Below, piece after piece: positions 1 to 14,218 of a stretch of 64,000 bases of DNA (the stretch's first letter is position 1; each line of letters begins with the position of its first letter). The DNA lies in assembly GCA_028706255.1 (NCBI GenBank), contig JAQWBS010000001.1, positions 87,617 to 151,616 on the forward strand. Reading direction: 5' to 3'. This DNA comes from Alphaproteobacteria bacterium (GTDB lineage Bacteria; Pseudomonadota; Alphaproteobacteria; RF32; CAG-239). The notes beneath the pieces were generated by a model. The model saw only the letters and a list, made by a program, of their open reading frames with translations, was not told the DNA's origin and searched no databases. Position numbers and translations under genes: made by a program.

Positions 1-6792
<6,792 letters not shown>

Positions 6793-7192
6793 TATGTTTC
6801 ATCCTCTAAAATTAATTTCTGAGACAATACTGTCGGAAAGCCGAACCCCGTCAACAGAAGGTTTATATATTTAACATGTTAAAATAAATAAATCCAACCT
6901 CAGCCACCGAGCCACTTTTAAGACCTATAAGCCAAAGGTTGATCAGAATAATATCTTCTAGATTTTAGTAAGCTATACGACCACGATAACTTACTAAAAC
7001 CCAAAAGGACTTTTCATAATAATTTAAAACTCTCAAAAGGCTTTTTAAAAAGCCTTTATTTAGAGTTTGTATTTCTCCTTCTCAACTTCAGAAATAATCT
7101 GATATAGAGCTGGAGTGCGAGGGGGATTTTGAACGACGTTTACAACAAAGTAAATAAGCAAAAAATCCCCAAGCAATACACTCTAAAGTAGA
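6793..7192 (-). promoter_or_regulatory. rplL-rpoB intergenic leader with three hairpins
   Basis: This 400-base gap has no plausible gene. In the transcribed (minus) direction it holds first a long stem, 7113-7183 (arms GGGGATTTT/AAAATCCCC plus GAGTG/CACTC), directly after the rplL stop. Next comes a nested hairpin at 7027-7068, then a 10-bp stem at 6963-6972/6990-6999 (TTTTAGTAAG with its complement). In E. coli the corresponding gap holds a partial terminator and an RNase III cleavage site that set the ratio of ribosomal protein to polymerase subunit. The same role is inferred here from position and structure only. Confidence 0.6.
7027..7068 (-). terminator. Probable attenuator between rplL and rpoB
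   Basis: A nested inverted repeat: outer arms AAACTCT (7027-7033) and AGAGTTT (7062-7068) enclose a perfect 22-bp palindrome at 7036-7057. Read on the minus strand it is followed by a short U/A-rich tract, so it could act as a leaky terminator or processing site upstream of rpoB. Confidence 0.5.
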
Positions 7193-7561
7193 TTATTTCA
7201 ATTCTACTTTAGCACCAGCAGCTTCTAACTTAGCTTTAATTTCTTCAGCTTCAGCTTTAGGTGCGCCTTCTTTAACAGTTTTAGGTGCGCCATCAACGAG
7301 GTCTTTAGCTTCTTTCAAGCCTAAACCAGTAATTGTTCTGATTTCTTTAATTACGTTGATTTTGTTTGCGCCTGCTTCAGCTAAGATAACATCGAATTCA
7401 TCTTTTTCTTCTTCAGCAGCACCAGCAACAGCACCAGCGGCAACAGCTACAGCAGCAGCTGCAGAAACGCCCCATTTTTCTTCTAACATTTTTGAAAGGT
7501 CAGCAGCTTCCATAACTGTAAGTGCTGATAATTCTTCTACCAATTTGGCTAAATCTGCCAT
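7193..7561 (-). CDS. rplL: 50S ribosomal protein L7/L12
   Basis: The stalk protein of the large ribosomal subunit that recruits translational GTPases; it binds L10 as dimers. At 122 residues it has the family architecture: an N-terminal helical dimerisation domain (about 1-30), an Ala-rich hinge (34-50) and a C-terminal globular domain with the conserved block [20 protein letters not shown]. The ATG at 7561 has a GGAG site about 8 bases upstream. It follows rplJ after 146 bases and precedes the structured rplL-rpoB gap. Confidence 0.99.
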   Translation of the reverse strand: MADLAKLVEELSALTVMEAADLSKMLEEKWGVSAAAAVAVAAGAVAGAAEEEKDEFDVILAEAGANKINVIKEIRTITGLGLKEAKDLVDGAPKTVKEGAPKAEAEEIKAKLEAAGAKVELK

Positions 7562-7707
7562 TTTTTTTCTCCAATTAAATTAAATTTCACTAAAAATCTA
7601 AAAGTCTATAACTCTTAAAAACACAAACTTATCTCTAAGAAAGGGTTGATAATTTTATCTTGATATGATTTGAGCAAAATTGCTCTAGCCATAACATAAA
7701 AATAAAA

Positions 7708-8190
7708 CTAAGCCGCTTCTTTTTCTGAATAAGCTTTGGTAACTCTCGCAAGTTGAGATGCAGGAGCTTGCAACAAACCAATAATTTTTGCTCTTAGTTC
7801 GTCCAAAGATGGGATAGAAGCTAAGTACTTAACTTCATCAGCAGAAAGAACTGCTGCGCCCATTGAACCACCAACAACAATTAATTTTTCATTTGTCTTT
7901 GAAAATTCAACACAAGCTTTTGCGGCAGCAACAGGTTCATTTGCAAAAGCAATTGCTGTTGGACCAACAAATAAATCAGCCAAATTTTCAAACTTTGTGC
8001 CTTTTAGAGCAAGACGTGTAATACGATTTTTGGTAACCTTAAACCCAGCACCAACTTTTCTGATATCATCTCTCAATTGAGTAACTTGACCAACAGTCAA
8101 GCCCTTATAATGAGAAACAACAATCACTTCTGAACTGTTGAACAATTCGTTGAGTTCGCTGAGCAACTGTGCTTTATCTTCACGGTTCAC
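7708..8190 (-). CDS. rplJ: 50S ribosomal protein L10 (GTG start)
   Basis: Base of the ribosomal stalk: binds 23S rRNA and anchors L7/L12 dimers. The GTG at 8190 (protein starts VNREDKAQLLSELNELF, with fMet at position 1) is preferred over an upstream in-frame start at 8265. It has GGAG 9 bases upstream, and L10 proteins normally begin at this point; the additional 25 residues (MPPFFWWLCK...) are unlike the family. This gives 160 residues with VVSHYKGLTVGQVTQLR and GPTAIAF typical of L10. The C-terminal L12-binding helix ends SEKEAA. It is autoregulated through the leader upstream in E. coli, and a similar leader is seen here. Confidence 0.97.
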   Translation of the reverse strand: MNREDKAQLLSELNELFNSSEVIVVSHYKGLTVGQVTQLRDDIRKVGAGFKVTKNRITRLALKGTKFENLADLFVGPTAIAFANEPVAAAKACVEFSKTNEKLIVVGGSMGAAVLSADEVKYLASIPSLDELRAKIIGLLQAPASQLARVTKAYSEKEAA

Positions 8191-8299
8191 TTGAGTTATC
8201 TCCAAAAAAACATCCGCATTTCTGCAAATGCCCAATTTACACAACCACCAAAAAAATGGTGGCACTCTAAAATCTGTCCAGGAGAAAAAAGAAAATCTT

Positions 8300-8440
8300 T
8301 TATACCTACTCCCGTCTATGTAGGAAATTAAGAACTTTAATTACTTAAAGACCACCTACAGTCTTGGACAGAGTCCCCAAGTAGATTTCAAAGAAACCCC
8401 TTGAGGTCGGAAACATCATCAAAGACAATGTCTCCGAATT
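8300..8440 (-). promoter_or_regulatory. Ribosomal L10 leader (autoregulatory mRNA structure)
   Basis: The mRNA upstream of rplJ carries elements resembling the bacterial L10 leader. These are a GTAGGTGG strand (8352-8359, minus strand), a small GGAC/GTCC hairpin (8366-8376), and a CCTAC stem around a GACGGG loop (8305-8324). A further upstream stem CGGAGACAT/ATGTTTCCG is at 8408-8436. The L10-(L12)4 complex binds such leaders to repress rplJL translation. Identification rests on position and remembered motif similarity, not on a covariance-model search. Confidence 0.65.
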
Positions 8441-8499
8441 TTTTTATAATCTACCTAAAGGTAAATTACGAAACTTTTATTAGATTGATCTAATACGAA

Positions 8500-8549
8500 G
8501 TGTTTTTTAAGCAACGCCTACAAAAAAAGTAGGCTAGCGAAAAAAGCAC
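8500..8549 (-). promoter_or_regulatory. Long imperfect hairpin between rplA and rplJ
   Basis: An extended inverted repeat with a seven-base homopolymer loop: inner arms GTAGGC/GCCTAC and outer arms ending GTG...CAC with A/T-rich stems, about 20 bp of imperfect pairing. It sits just after rplA and before the L10 leader. No T-tract follows on the minus strand, so it looks more like an RNA-processing site than an intrinsic terminator. A smaller perfect hairpin (TTAGAT/ATCTAA) lies at 8479-8492. Confidence 0.45.
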
Positions 8550-8566
8550 AAGTAGTAGGCAATCTA

Positions 8567-9250
8567 TTATAGACTAGTTAAGTCTACTTTAACGCCAACA
8601 CCCATCGTAGAACTGAGGGAAATCTTTTTCAAATAGTTTCCTTTAAGTCCTTGAGGTTTTGCTTTCAAGATAGCGTCGATGAAAGTTTTTGCATTTTCTG
8701 TGAGTTGATCAGCAGAAAAACTTGCTTTACCGATACCAGCATGAACAATACCATTTTTTTCAACACGATATTGAACTTCACCAGCTTTTGCTTTCTTAAC
8801 AGCATTTGCAACGTCAACAGTAACTGTGCCGAGTTTAGGGTTTGGCATCAAGCCTTTTGGTCCCAAAATTCTAGCAACTTTACCAGCCATACCCATCATA
8901 TCAGGTGTAGCAATACATCTGTCAAAATCAACTTTTCCTGAAAGGATAGAGTCGATTAAGCTTTCTGCACCAACAACATCAGCACCAGCAGCTTTTGCTT
9001 CATCAGCTTTTTCACCTTGAGCAATAACAGCAACGCGAAGTGTTTTACCTGTTCCATGTGGAAGAGAGCAAACGCCTCTAACCATTTGGTCAGCATATTT
9101 AGGGTCAACGCCTAAGTTCATTGCAATATCGATTGTTTCATCGAATTTTGCAGTTGCATTTGTTTTAACAAGAGAAACAGCATCTACCAAAGGTAAAAGT
9201 GCATCTTTGTCAAAATTCTTATATGCATTTACGATTCTTTTTCCGTTCAT
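8567..9250 (-). CDS. rplA: 50S ribosomal protein L1
   Basis: Forms the mobile L1 stalk at the tRNA exit site and, in many bacteria, represses its own rplKA mRNA. The protein is 227 residues with family signatures: [20 protein letters not shown] near residue 38, [33 protein letters not shown] with PNPKLGTVT following, and C-terminal [12 protein letters not shown]. It starts at ATG 9250, four bases after the rplK stop, so the two are translationally coupled. Standard length and intact. Confidence 0.99.
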   Translation of the reverse strand: MNGKRIVNAYKNFDKDALLPLVDAVSLVKTNATAKFDETIDIAMNLGVDPKYADQMVRGVCSLPHGTGKTLRVAVIAQGEKADEAKAAGADVVGAESLIDSILSGKVDFDRCIATPDMMGMAGKVARILGPKGLMPNPKLGTVTVDVANAVKKAKAGEVQYRVEKNGIVHAGIGKASFSADQLTENAKTFIDAILKAKPQGLKGNYLKKISLSSTMGVGVKVDLTSL

Positions 9251-9254
9251 ATTC

Positions 9255-9692
9255 TTAGCCCTCTACCTTAATGCCCATAGATCTAGCTTGACCAGCAACC
9301 ATCTGCATAGCAGATTCAACGGTTGAACAGTTAAGGTCAGGCATCTTAGTTTCGGCAATTTCTTTAACTTGAGCGGAAGTAATTTTTCCAGCAATAACCT
9401 TACCAGGTTCTTTAGAAGCAGATTTAAGACCTGCAGCTTTTTTAATGTAGTAAGAAACTGGTGGAAGTTTTGTGATGAAAGTGAAACTTTTGTCTTCAAA
9501 TGCAGTAATAATTACTGGAACAGGAATTCCTGGTTCCATTTTTTGAGTTTCTGCGTTGAACGCTTTACAAAATTCCATAATATTCAAACCTTTTTGACCC
9601 AAGGCTGGACCAACTGGAGGAGAAGGGTTAGCTTTTCCTGCAGGGATTTGAAGCTTAATGAAACCTAAAATCTTTTTCTTAGATTTAGCCAT
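9255..9692 (-). CDS. rplK: 50S ribosomal protein L11
   Basis: Binds the GTPase-associated region of 23S rRNA and supports elongation-factor and stringent-response signalling. The 145-residue protein has the expected N-terminal [30 protein letters not shown], and C-terminal domain with [20 protein letters not shown]. Start ATG 9692 follows a GAGG site. It is the first gene of the rplKAJL-rpoBC transcript here because nusG is separated by a terminator and an oppositely oriented gene. Confidence 0.99.
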   Translation of the reverse strand: MAKSKKKILGFIKLQIPAGKANPSPPVGPALGQKGLNIMEFCKAFNAETQKMEPGIPVPVIITAFEDKSFTFITKLPPVSYYIKKAAGLKSASKEPGKVIAGKITSAQVKEIAETKMPDLNCSTVESAMQMVAGQARSMGIKVEG

Positions 9693-9713
9693 TTTATACC
9701 TCTATTTCCTAGG

Positions 9714-9752
9714 TTTCGTGGTCAACAAGACTATGGCAAATCTCCCACGAAA
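9714..9752 (-). promoter_or_regulatory. Candidate L1-binding site in rplK leader
   Basis: A perfect 8-bp stem (TTTCGTGG at one arm, CCACGAAA at the other) encloses an irregular loop beginning GAG and ending TTGA. It lies 22 bases upstream of the rplK start. The CGTGGGAG...ACCACG arrangement resembles mRNA targets of ribosomal protein L1, which mimic its 23S site. The role is inferred from motif and location. Confidence 0.5.
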
Positions 9753-9813
9753 TTATTATTAAACATACGATTCGCTTTAAAAGAACAGTCTCGTCCCTTT
9801 AAAGAGTCGCGTA

Positions 9814-9841
9814 TGTATACCATAAGCGATTCAAAAAGCAA
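9814..9841 (-). promoter_or_regulatory. Probable rplK operon promoter
   Basis: On the minus strand a -35-like TTGCTT (9836-9841) is separated by 16 bases from a -10-like TATACA (9814-9819). Transcription from here would give a leader of about 115 bases containing a CATACG/CGTATG stem and the candidate L1 site. Confidence 0.55.
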
Positions 9842-9884
9842 GGATTTTTTCAACTTTTTTTTGATTAATAACCGATTTTAATTA

Positions 9885-9912
9885 TTGACAAAAAAAGATA
9901 CGAAACTAAAAT
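9885..9912 (+). promoter_or_regulatory. Probable promoter of the gene at 10083
   Basis: TTGACA (9885-9890), a 16-base spacer and TAAAAT (9907-9912) on the plus strand form a near-consensus sigma-70 promoter. It would give an AT-rich untranslated leader of roughly 160 bases before the hypothetical gene. Confidence 0.5.
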
Positions 9913-10082
9913 TAAGGCAGTTACTAATTATTATAGATTTATTCTCAAACCTAAATTTAAGATTAATCATAATAATTCGAATATTTTAAAGAATAAAACG
10001 TAAAAAATTATATGCCTATGATGATAAATAAATTTTTTTTTCAAATTATTCCAATTAGTTTAGAACTTAAATTTTCAAGAAA

Positions 10083-10646
10083 ATGAAAACAAAAATGTTT
10101 TCCCTGAAGTCATATTCGAACAATATTGCGTCAGGGCAAAAAGATGAAGCTTTGGTTATTTCAAATGAGGATAATATCCTTGTTTTAAAGCTCAAAGAAA
10201 TCAACATAACCTTTGAGCTAGATTATTCAAACGAACAATTAATTGAACAAAAATTTCAAAATCTTTTAGGAAGTTTTTGCGAAGGTGATATTGTTTATGT
10301 CAGAATAACCAAAAAACATGGCATTATCCAAGAAGTGCTTCCTTCGGAAATGTATTTAACTTATGAGTATGAAAGCTCTAAGAAAATCGTTTCTCACTTA
10401 GAAGGACTAGCTACACGTTTAGCTTCCGTTCTCGATTACAAGGACGATATCAGACCAGAAACTGTGAAAGCCGTTAGAGAAGAAATTTTCCACGCGGAAA
10501 ATAATATTAAAAAGTTTTCAAAGCGTATGGCAATTGCAAAGAAACTACTGGAAAGGTATAAAGTACCAAAAGTAAAAAGGAGTTACAAAAAGAAATGTAA
10601 CGCTCAATACTACGAAAAAAACCGAAGGCCTCTTTCAGTTGCTTAA
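10083..10646 (+). CDS. Hypothetical basic protein inserted between nusG and rplK
   Basis: I do not recognise this 187-residue protein. The N-terminal half (about 20-100) is predicted beta-rich (EALVISNEDNILVLKLKEI, GDIVYVRITKKHGIIQEVLP). The C-terminal half is helical and ends in a strongly basic tail (KVPKVKRSYKKKCNAQYYEKNRR), suggesting nucleic-acid contact, but that is inference. It starts at ATG 10083 with a weak ribosome site; ATG 10095 is an alternative. It runs opposite to the ribosomal genes, has its own promoter-like sequence, and shares a bidirectional terminator with nusG, so it is an independent unit inside a normally continuous operon. Confidence 0.75.
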   Translation: MKTKMFSLKSYSNNIASGQKDEALVISNEDNILVLKLKEINITFELDYSNEQLIEQKFQNLLGSFCEGDIVYVRITKKHGIIQEVLPSEMYLTYEYESSKKIVSHLEGLATRLASVLDYKDDIRPETVKAVREEIFHAENNIKKFSKRMAIAKKLLERYKVPKVKRSYKKKCNAQYYEKNRRPLSVA

Positions 10647-10653
10647 ACTAACT

Positions 10654-10690
10654 AAAAAAAAGGTGCTTATTAAATAAGCACCTTTTTTTT
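10654..10690. terminator. Bidirectional intrinsic terminator between hypothetical gene and nusG
   Basis: A perfect stem GGTGCTTATT/AATAAGCACC (10662-10682) flanked by A8 on the left and T8 on the right works on both strands. It ends the plus-strand gene at 10646 and the minus-strand nusG at 10703, separating secE-nusG from rplK. Confidence 0.9.
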
Positions 10691-10702
10691 AATCAACTTC
10701 AA

Positions 10703-11233
10703 TTAAGCTTTTTCAACTTGTGTATATTCTAATTCAACAGGCGTTGAACGTCCGAAGATTGAAACAGAAACTTTCAAGCGATTCTTTTCATTATCAACTT
10801 CTTCAACCAAGCCAACAAAAGAAGCAAATGGACCATCGCAAACTCTGACTTCATCACCAATTTCATAAGCCACGATTGTCTTAGGTCTTTCGACACCTTC
10901 TTGCATTTGCATAATGATTTTTTCAGCTTCTTTATCAGAAATTGGCTGTGGTTTGTTACGACTACCCAAAAAGCCAGAAACCTTTGGCGTATTTTTAATT
11001 ACGTGCCAAACATCATCATCCATAAACATCTTCACCAAGATATATCCTGGGAAAAATTTTCTTTCCGTATTAACCTTAGTTCCCTTTTTAACTTCCACAA
11101 CTTCTTCAGTTGGAACCAAAATTTCTAAAATTCTTTCTTCAAGTTTCTTCAAAACGATTTGTTCGTTAATAGATTCAGCAACTTTTTTTTCTGAACCGGA
11201 ATAAACTTGTACGACATACCAACGTGCTGACAT
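10703..11233 (-). CDS. nusG: Transcription termination/antitermination factor NusG
   Basis: Binds the RNA polymerase clamp, suppresses pausing and links polymerase with Rho or the ribosome. The ATG at 11233 (MSARWYVVQVYSGSEKKVAE) is chosen over an in-frame TTG at 11248: it has GGAG nine bases upstream and starts four bases after secE stops. This gives 176 residues, the usual size, with the NGN domain (1-120; FFPGYILVKM) and the C-terminal KOW domain (VRVCDGPFASFVGLVEEVD). It is coupled to secE and ends at a strong terminator, so unlike many bacteria it is not continuous with rplK. Confidence 0.97.
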   Translation of the reverse strand: MSARWYVVQVYSGSEKKVAESINEQIVLKKLEERILEILVPTEEVVEVKKGTKVNTERKFFPGYILVKMFMDDDVWHVIKNTPKVSGFLGSRNKPQPISDKEAEKIIMQMQEGVERPKTIVAYEIGDEVRVCDGPFASFVGLVEEVDNEKNRLKVSVSIFGRSTPVELEYTQVEKA

Positions 11234-11237
11234 CTGA

Positions 11238-11432
11238 TTAATCTCCAAAACCTAGTATCTTTTTAACACCCCAACCAAGAACTTGATCAACAAAAAAGAA
11301 AAAAGTTGAAGCAAGAGCAACAATGATTGCCACCATAATTAAAGTTTGGACAACTTCTTTTCTTGCCGGCCAAGAAACCTTCTTAACTTCCTGTTTAACT
11401 TGTCTTAAAAACTGTATTGGACTAATTTTCAT
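11238..11432 (-). CDS. secE: Preprotein translocase subunit SecE
   Basis: Small essential subunit that clamps SecY in the inner-membrane Sec channel. At 64 residues it is the short single-span form common outside Enterobacteria: an amphipathic cytoplasmic helix with QEVKKVSWPARKEV (residues 14-27), then one membrane helix (about 30-56). Start ATG 11432. The canonical partner nusG follows immediately; upstream is a promoter-like sequence with an inverted repeat, and the tRNA-Trp that usually precedes secE now lies about 10.6 kb away. Confidence 0.95.
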   Translation of the reverse strand: MKISPIQFLRQVKQEVKKVSWPARKEVVQTLIMVAIIVALASTFFFFVDQVLGWGVKKILGFGD

Positions 11433-11499
11433 TTGATAAATCCACTATAAATAACTGATTGAAAACAATGACATTACACCTCATGTGTAACGAGTAATT

Positions 11500-11535
11500 T
11501 GTCAGAAACATAAACCATAATTTCTGACAATGCAA
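11500..11535 (-). promoter_or_regulatory. secE-nusG promoter containing an inverted repeat
   Basis: TTGCAT (11530-11535), a 17-base spacer and TATGTT (11507-11512) form a likely promoter on the minus strand. A perfect 9-bp inverted repeat, TGTCAGAAA/TTTCTGACA, occupies 11500-11529 across spacer and -10. A second inverted repeat, TTACAC/GTGTAA, lies in the leader at 11474-11490. The first could be an operator for an unknown regulator. Confidence 0.5.
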
Positions 11536-11580
11536 CCATAATTTTATTTGATATCTTAATTTTCATGAGATATCAATAAA

Positions 11581-11607
11581 AAAGAGGGTAAAGTGCCCTC
11601 TTTTTTT
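11581..11607 (-). terminator. Terminator of the superoxide reductase gene
   Basis: Stem AAAGAGGG/CCCTCTTT (11581-11588/11596-11603) with a 7-base loop. On the minus strand it lies 28 bases after the stop at 11632 and is followed by a T-rich tract. Confidence 0.85.
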
Positions 11608-11631
11608 ATCATGTAAGCCTAAAATAATTTC

Positions 11632-12018
11632 TTATTTTTCGAAATCAACAGCCCATAAGCCATGCAAATTGCAATATTCATAAACCGTTACCCCACCTTC
11701 AGGAAGTTCAAATTCAGCCTCAGGCTTTGAATGAACATCTAAATCAATTCTCGTTGTTTTATTTTTTTCAGCAACAACAATAAAAGCAATATGATGTTCA
11801 GGCGTCATTGGGTGTTCAACAGAACCAACTTGAACTTTCAATTTACCATTTTCAATTTTGACTGCAGGCACGTGCTTTTCTTGAGAAGCATCAACTGTGT
11901 TAACCTTCAAAAGCTCCATAGGATGATTGCAACAAGCCAAAGGACCACCCGCACGAACTGTTTCTTCAGTTACATGACCACAAATATTACATTTATAAAA
12001 TTTTCTTTCATATTTCAT
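11632..12018 (-). CDS. dfx: Desulfoferrodoxin (2Fe-type superoxide reductase)
   Basis: Reduces superoxide to hydrogen peroxide without making oxygen, a defence typical of anaerobes and microaerophiles. The 128-residue protein has both metal centres. The desulforedoxin domain has Cys10, Cys13, Cys29 and Cys30 (FeS4). The catalytic centre has His49, His69, His75, Cys116 and His119 (Fe His4Cys), with the Glu47-Lys48 pair next to the site. This is the numbering of the classical Desulfovibrio protein. It starts at ATG 12018 after GGAG and lies 20 bases behind an FMN reductase and 3' to a YgiD-like gene, forming a likely oxygen/flavin defence operon. Confidence 0.95.
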   Translation of the reverse strand: MKYERKFYKCNICGHVTEETVRAGGPLACCNHPMELLKVNTVDASQEKHVPAVKIENGKLKVQVGSVEHPMTPEHHIAFIVVAEKNKTTRIDLDVHSKPEAEFELPEGGVTVYEYCNLHGLWAVDFEK

Positions 12019-12038
12019 TTCTAATCTCCATATTTCAA

Positions 12039-12575
12039 TTAATTAACTTTTTTCAAAAAAGCACTCATAAATGAAGCATAAAACTTCTTACTTCCCTCAT
12101 CAGCAAATTCTGAATTATCTGTGATATCTCCCTCTTTATATTTACCGTAAAGTTCAGGTTGCCCCATAATGTTCATATTAAAAAAGGCTAAGATATTTCT
12201 CAAGTGAGCCTGAGCTAAAGCCGTTCCAATTGCACCTAAAGAAACACCAACAATGCCAGCCGTTTTATTCGCCAAAGAAATTTGACCATAAGGACGAGAA
12301 GACCAGTCTAAAGCATTTTTCAAGACCCCTGGGATAGAACGATTATATTCTGGTGTCACAAACAAAATTGCATCTTGTGCTTCAATTTCTTTCTTAAACT
12401 TCACAACAGACGCTGGAAGTTCTCCTTCACTATCAACAGAAAAGAAAGGCAAATCTTTAATTTCAATAAACGTAAATGCTGCTTCTTTTTCACTCAATTT
12501 TACCAAAGCCTTGGCAAATTTACGATTAATAGAGCCTTTTGCAATACTCCCCACAATAACCCCAATTTTTTTCAT
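12039..12575 (-). CDS. NADPH-dependent FMN reductase family protein
   Basis: Flavodoxin-fold oxidoreductase of the chromate/azo/quinone reductase group; likely transfers electrons from NAD(P)H to FMN, quinones or xenobiotics in the cytosol. The 178-residue protein shows the flavin phosphate loop near the N terminus (VGSIAKGSINRKFAKAL) and the hallmark TPEYNRSIPGVLKNALDW at about residues 74-91. Start ATG 12575 has AAGGAG upstream. It lies between a YgiD-like dioxygenase and superoxide reductase on the same strand, so it could feed electrons to redox defence; the physiological substrate cannot be told from sequence. Confidence 0.9.
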   Translation of the reverse strand: MKKIGVIVGSIAKGSINRKFAKALVKLSEKEAAFTFIEIKDLPFFSVDSEGELPASVVKFKKEIEAQDAILFVTPEYNRSIPGVLKNALDWSSRPYGQISLANKTAGIVGVSLGAIGTALAQAHLRNILAFFNMNIMGQPELYGKYKEGDITDNSEFADEGSKKFYASFMSAFLKKVN

Positions 12576-12649
12576 AATTTCACTCCTTATTATATTAACT
12601 TCCTATAATCTATGGTTTTAGAGTTAAGAATACAAGGGTTTCGTAAATC

Positions 12650-13429
12650 TTATTCTATTTTACTTTTCCACACATAAGAAGTCATTGAAAGCGAACCAAG
12701 AACCCTCTTGTCATTATAAACCTCCGCTTTGTCCTTGGCATCTACCGCCCCTAGGCAATAGAGCAGTGGGTCGTAATGGTCTCTGAAATAAAAAGATTTT
12801 TGTTCTTCTTCTCCTGCATTTTGATAATCAATAACATCGTCAACATCATATTTTTTAACGGCTTTTTTAATATATTCATCAAAAGAATTTGCCCAAACAT
12901 ATCCACCATTCGGCATATTCCAATCAATTAAACGCAAATTATGAACCACGTCCCCACTGCCAAGAATAAGAACGCCTTCTTCTCTCAACTTTCGTAATTT
13001 CATTCCAAGTTCAAAGCTTGCTTGTGGACTGTTTGCTCGATTAACACTCAGTTGAACGACAGGAACATCTGCCTCAGGAAACATAAATTTCAAGACAGAC
13101 CAAGCCCCATGATCTAAACCTTGAGAGGAGTCTTTCTCAACTTTCCCTCCAAGCAAATCAGCAACTTTTTCAGCCAAAGCAATGCTACCTTTAGCTGGAT
13201 AAGTGATTTGATAAAGAGCATCAGGAAACCCATAAAAATCATAAATTGTTTCAGGCACAGGGTTTGTTGAAACTTTTTGTCCTTGAGTGAACCAATGTGC
13301 AGAAATACAAAGAACAGCCGTTGGCTTAGGTATTTTTTTTGCAATTTCTTTCCAACCTTCTGTAAACTCATTTTCTTCAATAATATTCATTGGGGAACCA
13401 TGTCCCACAAAAACAACAGGCATTTTCAT
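12650..13429 (-). CDS. ygiD: 4,5-DOPA dioxygenase extradiol family protein (YgiD-like)
   Basis: Class III ring-cleaving dioxygenase fold (LigB-like) that binds a metal and opens catechols between ring carbons. The 259-residue protein begins PVVFVGHGSPMN (His10 metal ligand) and has ISAHW at about 44 and LDHGAWSVLKFMFP at about 105-118, all family signatures. Start ATG 13429 follows AAGGAG. It is 74 bases upstream of the FMN reductase on the same strand. The true substrate in this organism is unknown; a cytosolic enzyme needing oxygen beside a superoxide reductase fits occasional oxygen exposure. Confidence 0.88.
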   Translation of the reverse strand: MKMPVVFVGHGSPMNIIEENEFTEGWKEIAKKIPKPTAVLCISAHWFTQGQKVSTNPVPETIYDFYGFPDALYQITYPAKGSIALAEKVADLLGGKVEKDSSQGLDHGAWSVLKFMFPEADVPVVQLSVNRANSPQASFELGMKLRKLREEGVLILGSGDVVHNLRLIDWNMPNGGYVWANSFDEYIKKAVKKYDVDDVIDYQNAGEEEQKSFYFRDHYDPLLYCLGAVDAKDKAEVYNDKRVLGSLSMTSYVWKSKIE

Positions 13430-13581
13430 TTCAATTTCTCCTTTTATCTAATATAGGAAAAAGATTTATTGCTTTCAATAAAAACTGAAAAAATTACGAC
13501 TTTAGGATAGAAACCTGTTTTTGATGGACTATTTTAAAATATCATATATTCTGCCTTTTTTTTAACAATTGGAGTGAGATT

Positions 13582-14196
13582 TTGACAATTAGAAAAAAGC
13601 TAAAAAACCTACTTGTAAAACTTCTAGGTTATGAACTTTATTATATTGCTAAGCCAATAACAGAACATGACATTAACAGAGCCCAACGCCTTTGGGCATC
13701 AGGCATCTTAAGAATTGGCAGACTTTATAGAAATGGCGAAGACTATGTTGCCAGTGCAGAAAAAATGATTGATAAGCTTTATAGCTATGAAGATGGACAA
13801 GTGCTTTTCAAACCAACAAACGCCAAAGAAGACCAATTTAGAATTGAAAAAGATGAAGCTCTTTCTTACTTTATCGGCACTCCAGCAACAGAAGATGAAG
13901 GCTTTGCCATCAAAAACTGGAGTGCAATTAAATTCAATAAAGACGAAAGATATATTATTATCAATAAAGGCTTTGCCCTTGCTATGGGAAATTATTACTT
14001 CACAGAAGCGAAAAGCGACAAAACTTATAAACTTGAATATACAATTGGATACAAACGTTCAGACACAGACAATCATCTGGAAATCTTCCTCCATCATTCA
14101 TCTTATCCTTATAAAACAACCAAACCTTTTAAGGAAAAACCGCAAGAAGAAAATAAAGAAACCAAAAAATTCTTCTGGTCAAAACTGTTTGATTGA
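13582..14196 (+). CDS. NTF2-like domain protein (often mislabelled phosphoribosyl-AMP cyclohydrolase)
   Basis: A 204-residue cytosolic protein with a SnoaL/NTF2-like domain of the type annotated in many genomes as phosphoribosyl-AMP cyclohydrolase without good cause. Recognisable blocks are GQVLFKPTNAKEDQFR (about 72-87), ALSYFIG, ALAMGNYYFTE (about 132-142) and LEIFLHHSSYPY (about 172-183). The start is the TTG at 13582, supported by a strong GGAGTGAG site and no nearby in-frame ATG. The C terminus is a short Lys/Glu-rich tail. It diverges from ygiD and has its own terminator. Function unknown; these folds bind small ligands or form dimers. Confidence 0.8.
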   Translation: MTIRKKLKNLLVKLLGYELYYIAKPITEHDINRAQRLWASGILRIGRLYRNGEDYVASAEKMIDKLYSYEDGQVLFKPTNAKEDQFRIEKDEALSYFIGTPATEDEGFAIKNWSAIKFNKDERYIIINKGFALAMGNYYFTEAKSDKTYKLEYTIGYKRSDTDNHLEIFLHHSSYPYKTTKPFKEKPQEENKETKKFFWSKLFD

Positions 14197-14218
14197 GAAA
14201 CCGATTATAATAAGAATA

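Noticed and set aside
8191-8265. 25-residue N-terminal extension of L10
   Set aside because: Unlike any L10 start; GTG 8190 has a well-spaced GGAG.
13582-14196. Genuine phosphoribosyl-AMP cyclohydrolase (HisI)
   Set aside because: Lacks HisI metal-binding cysteines; blocks instead match the NTF2-like family that often carries this label by mistake.
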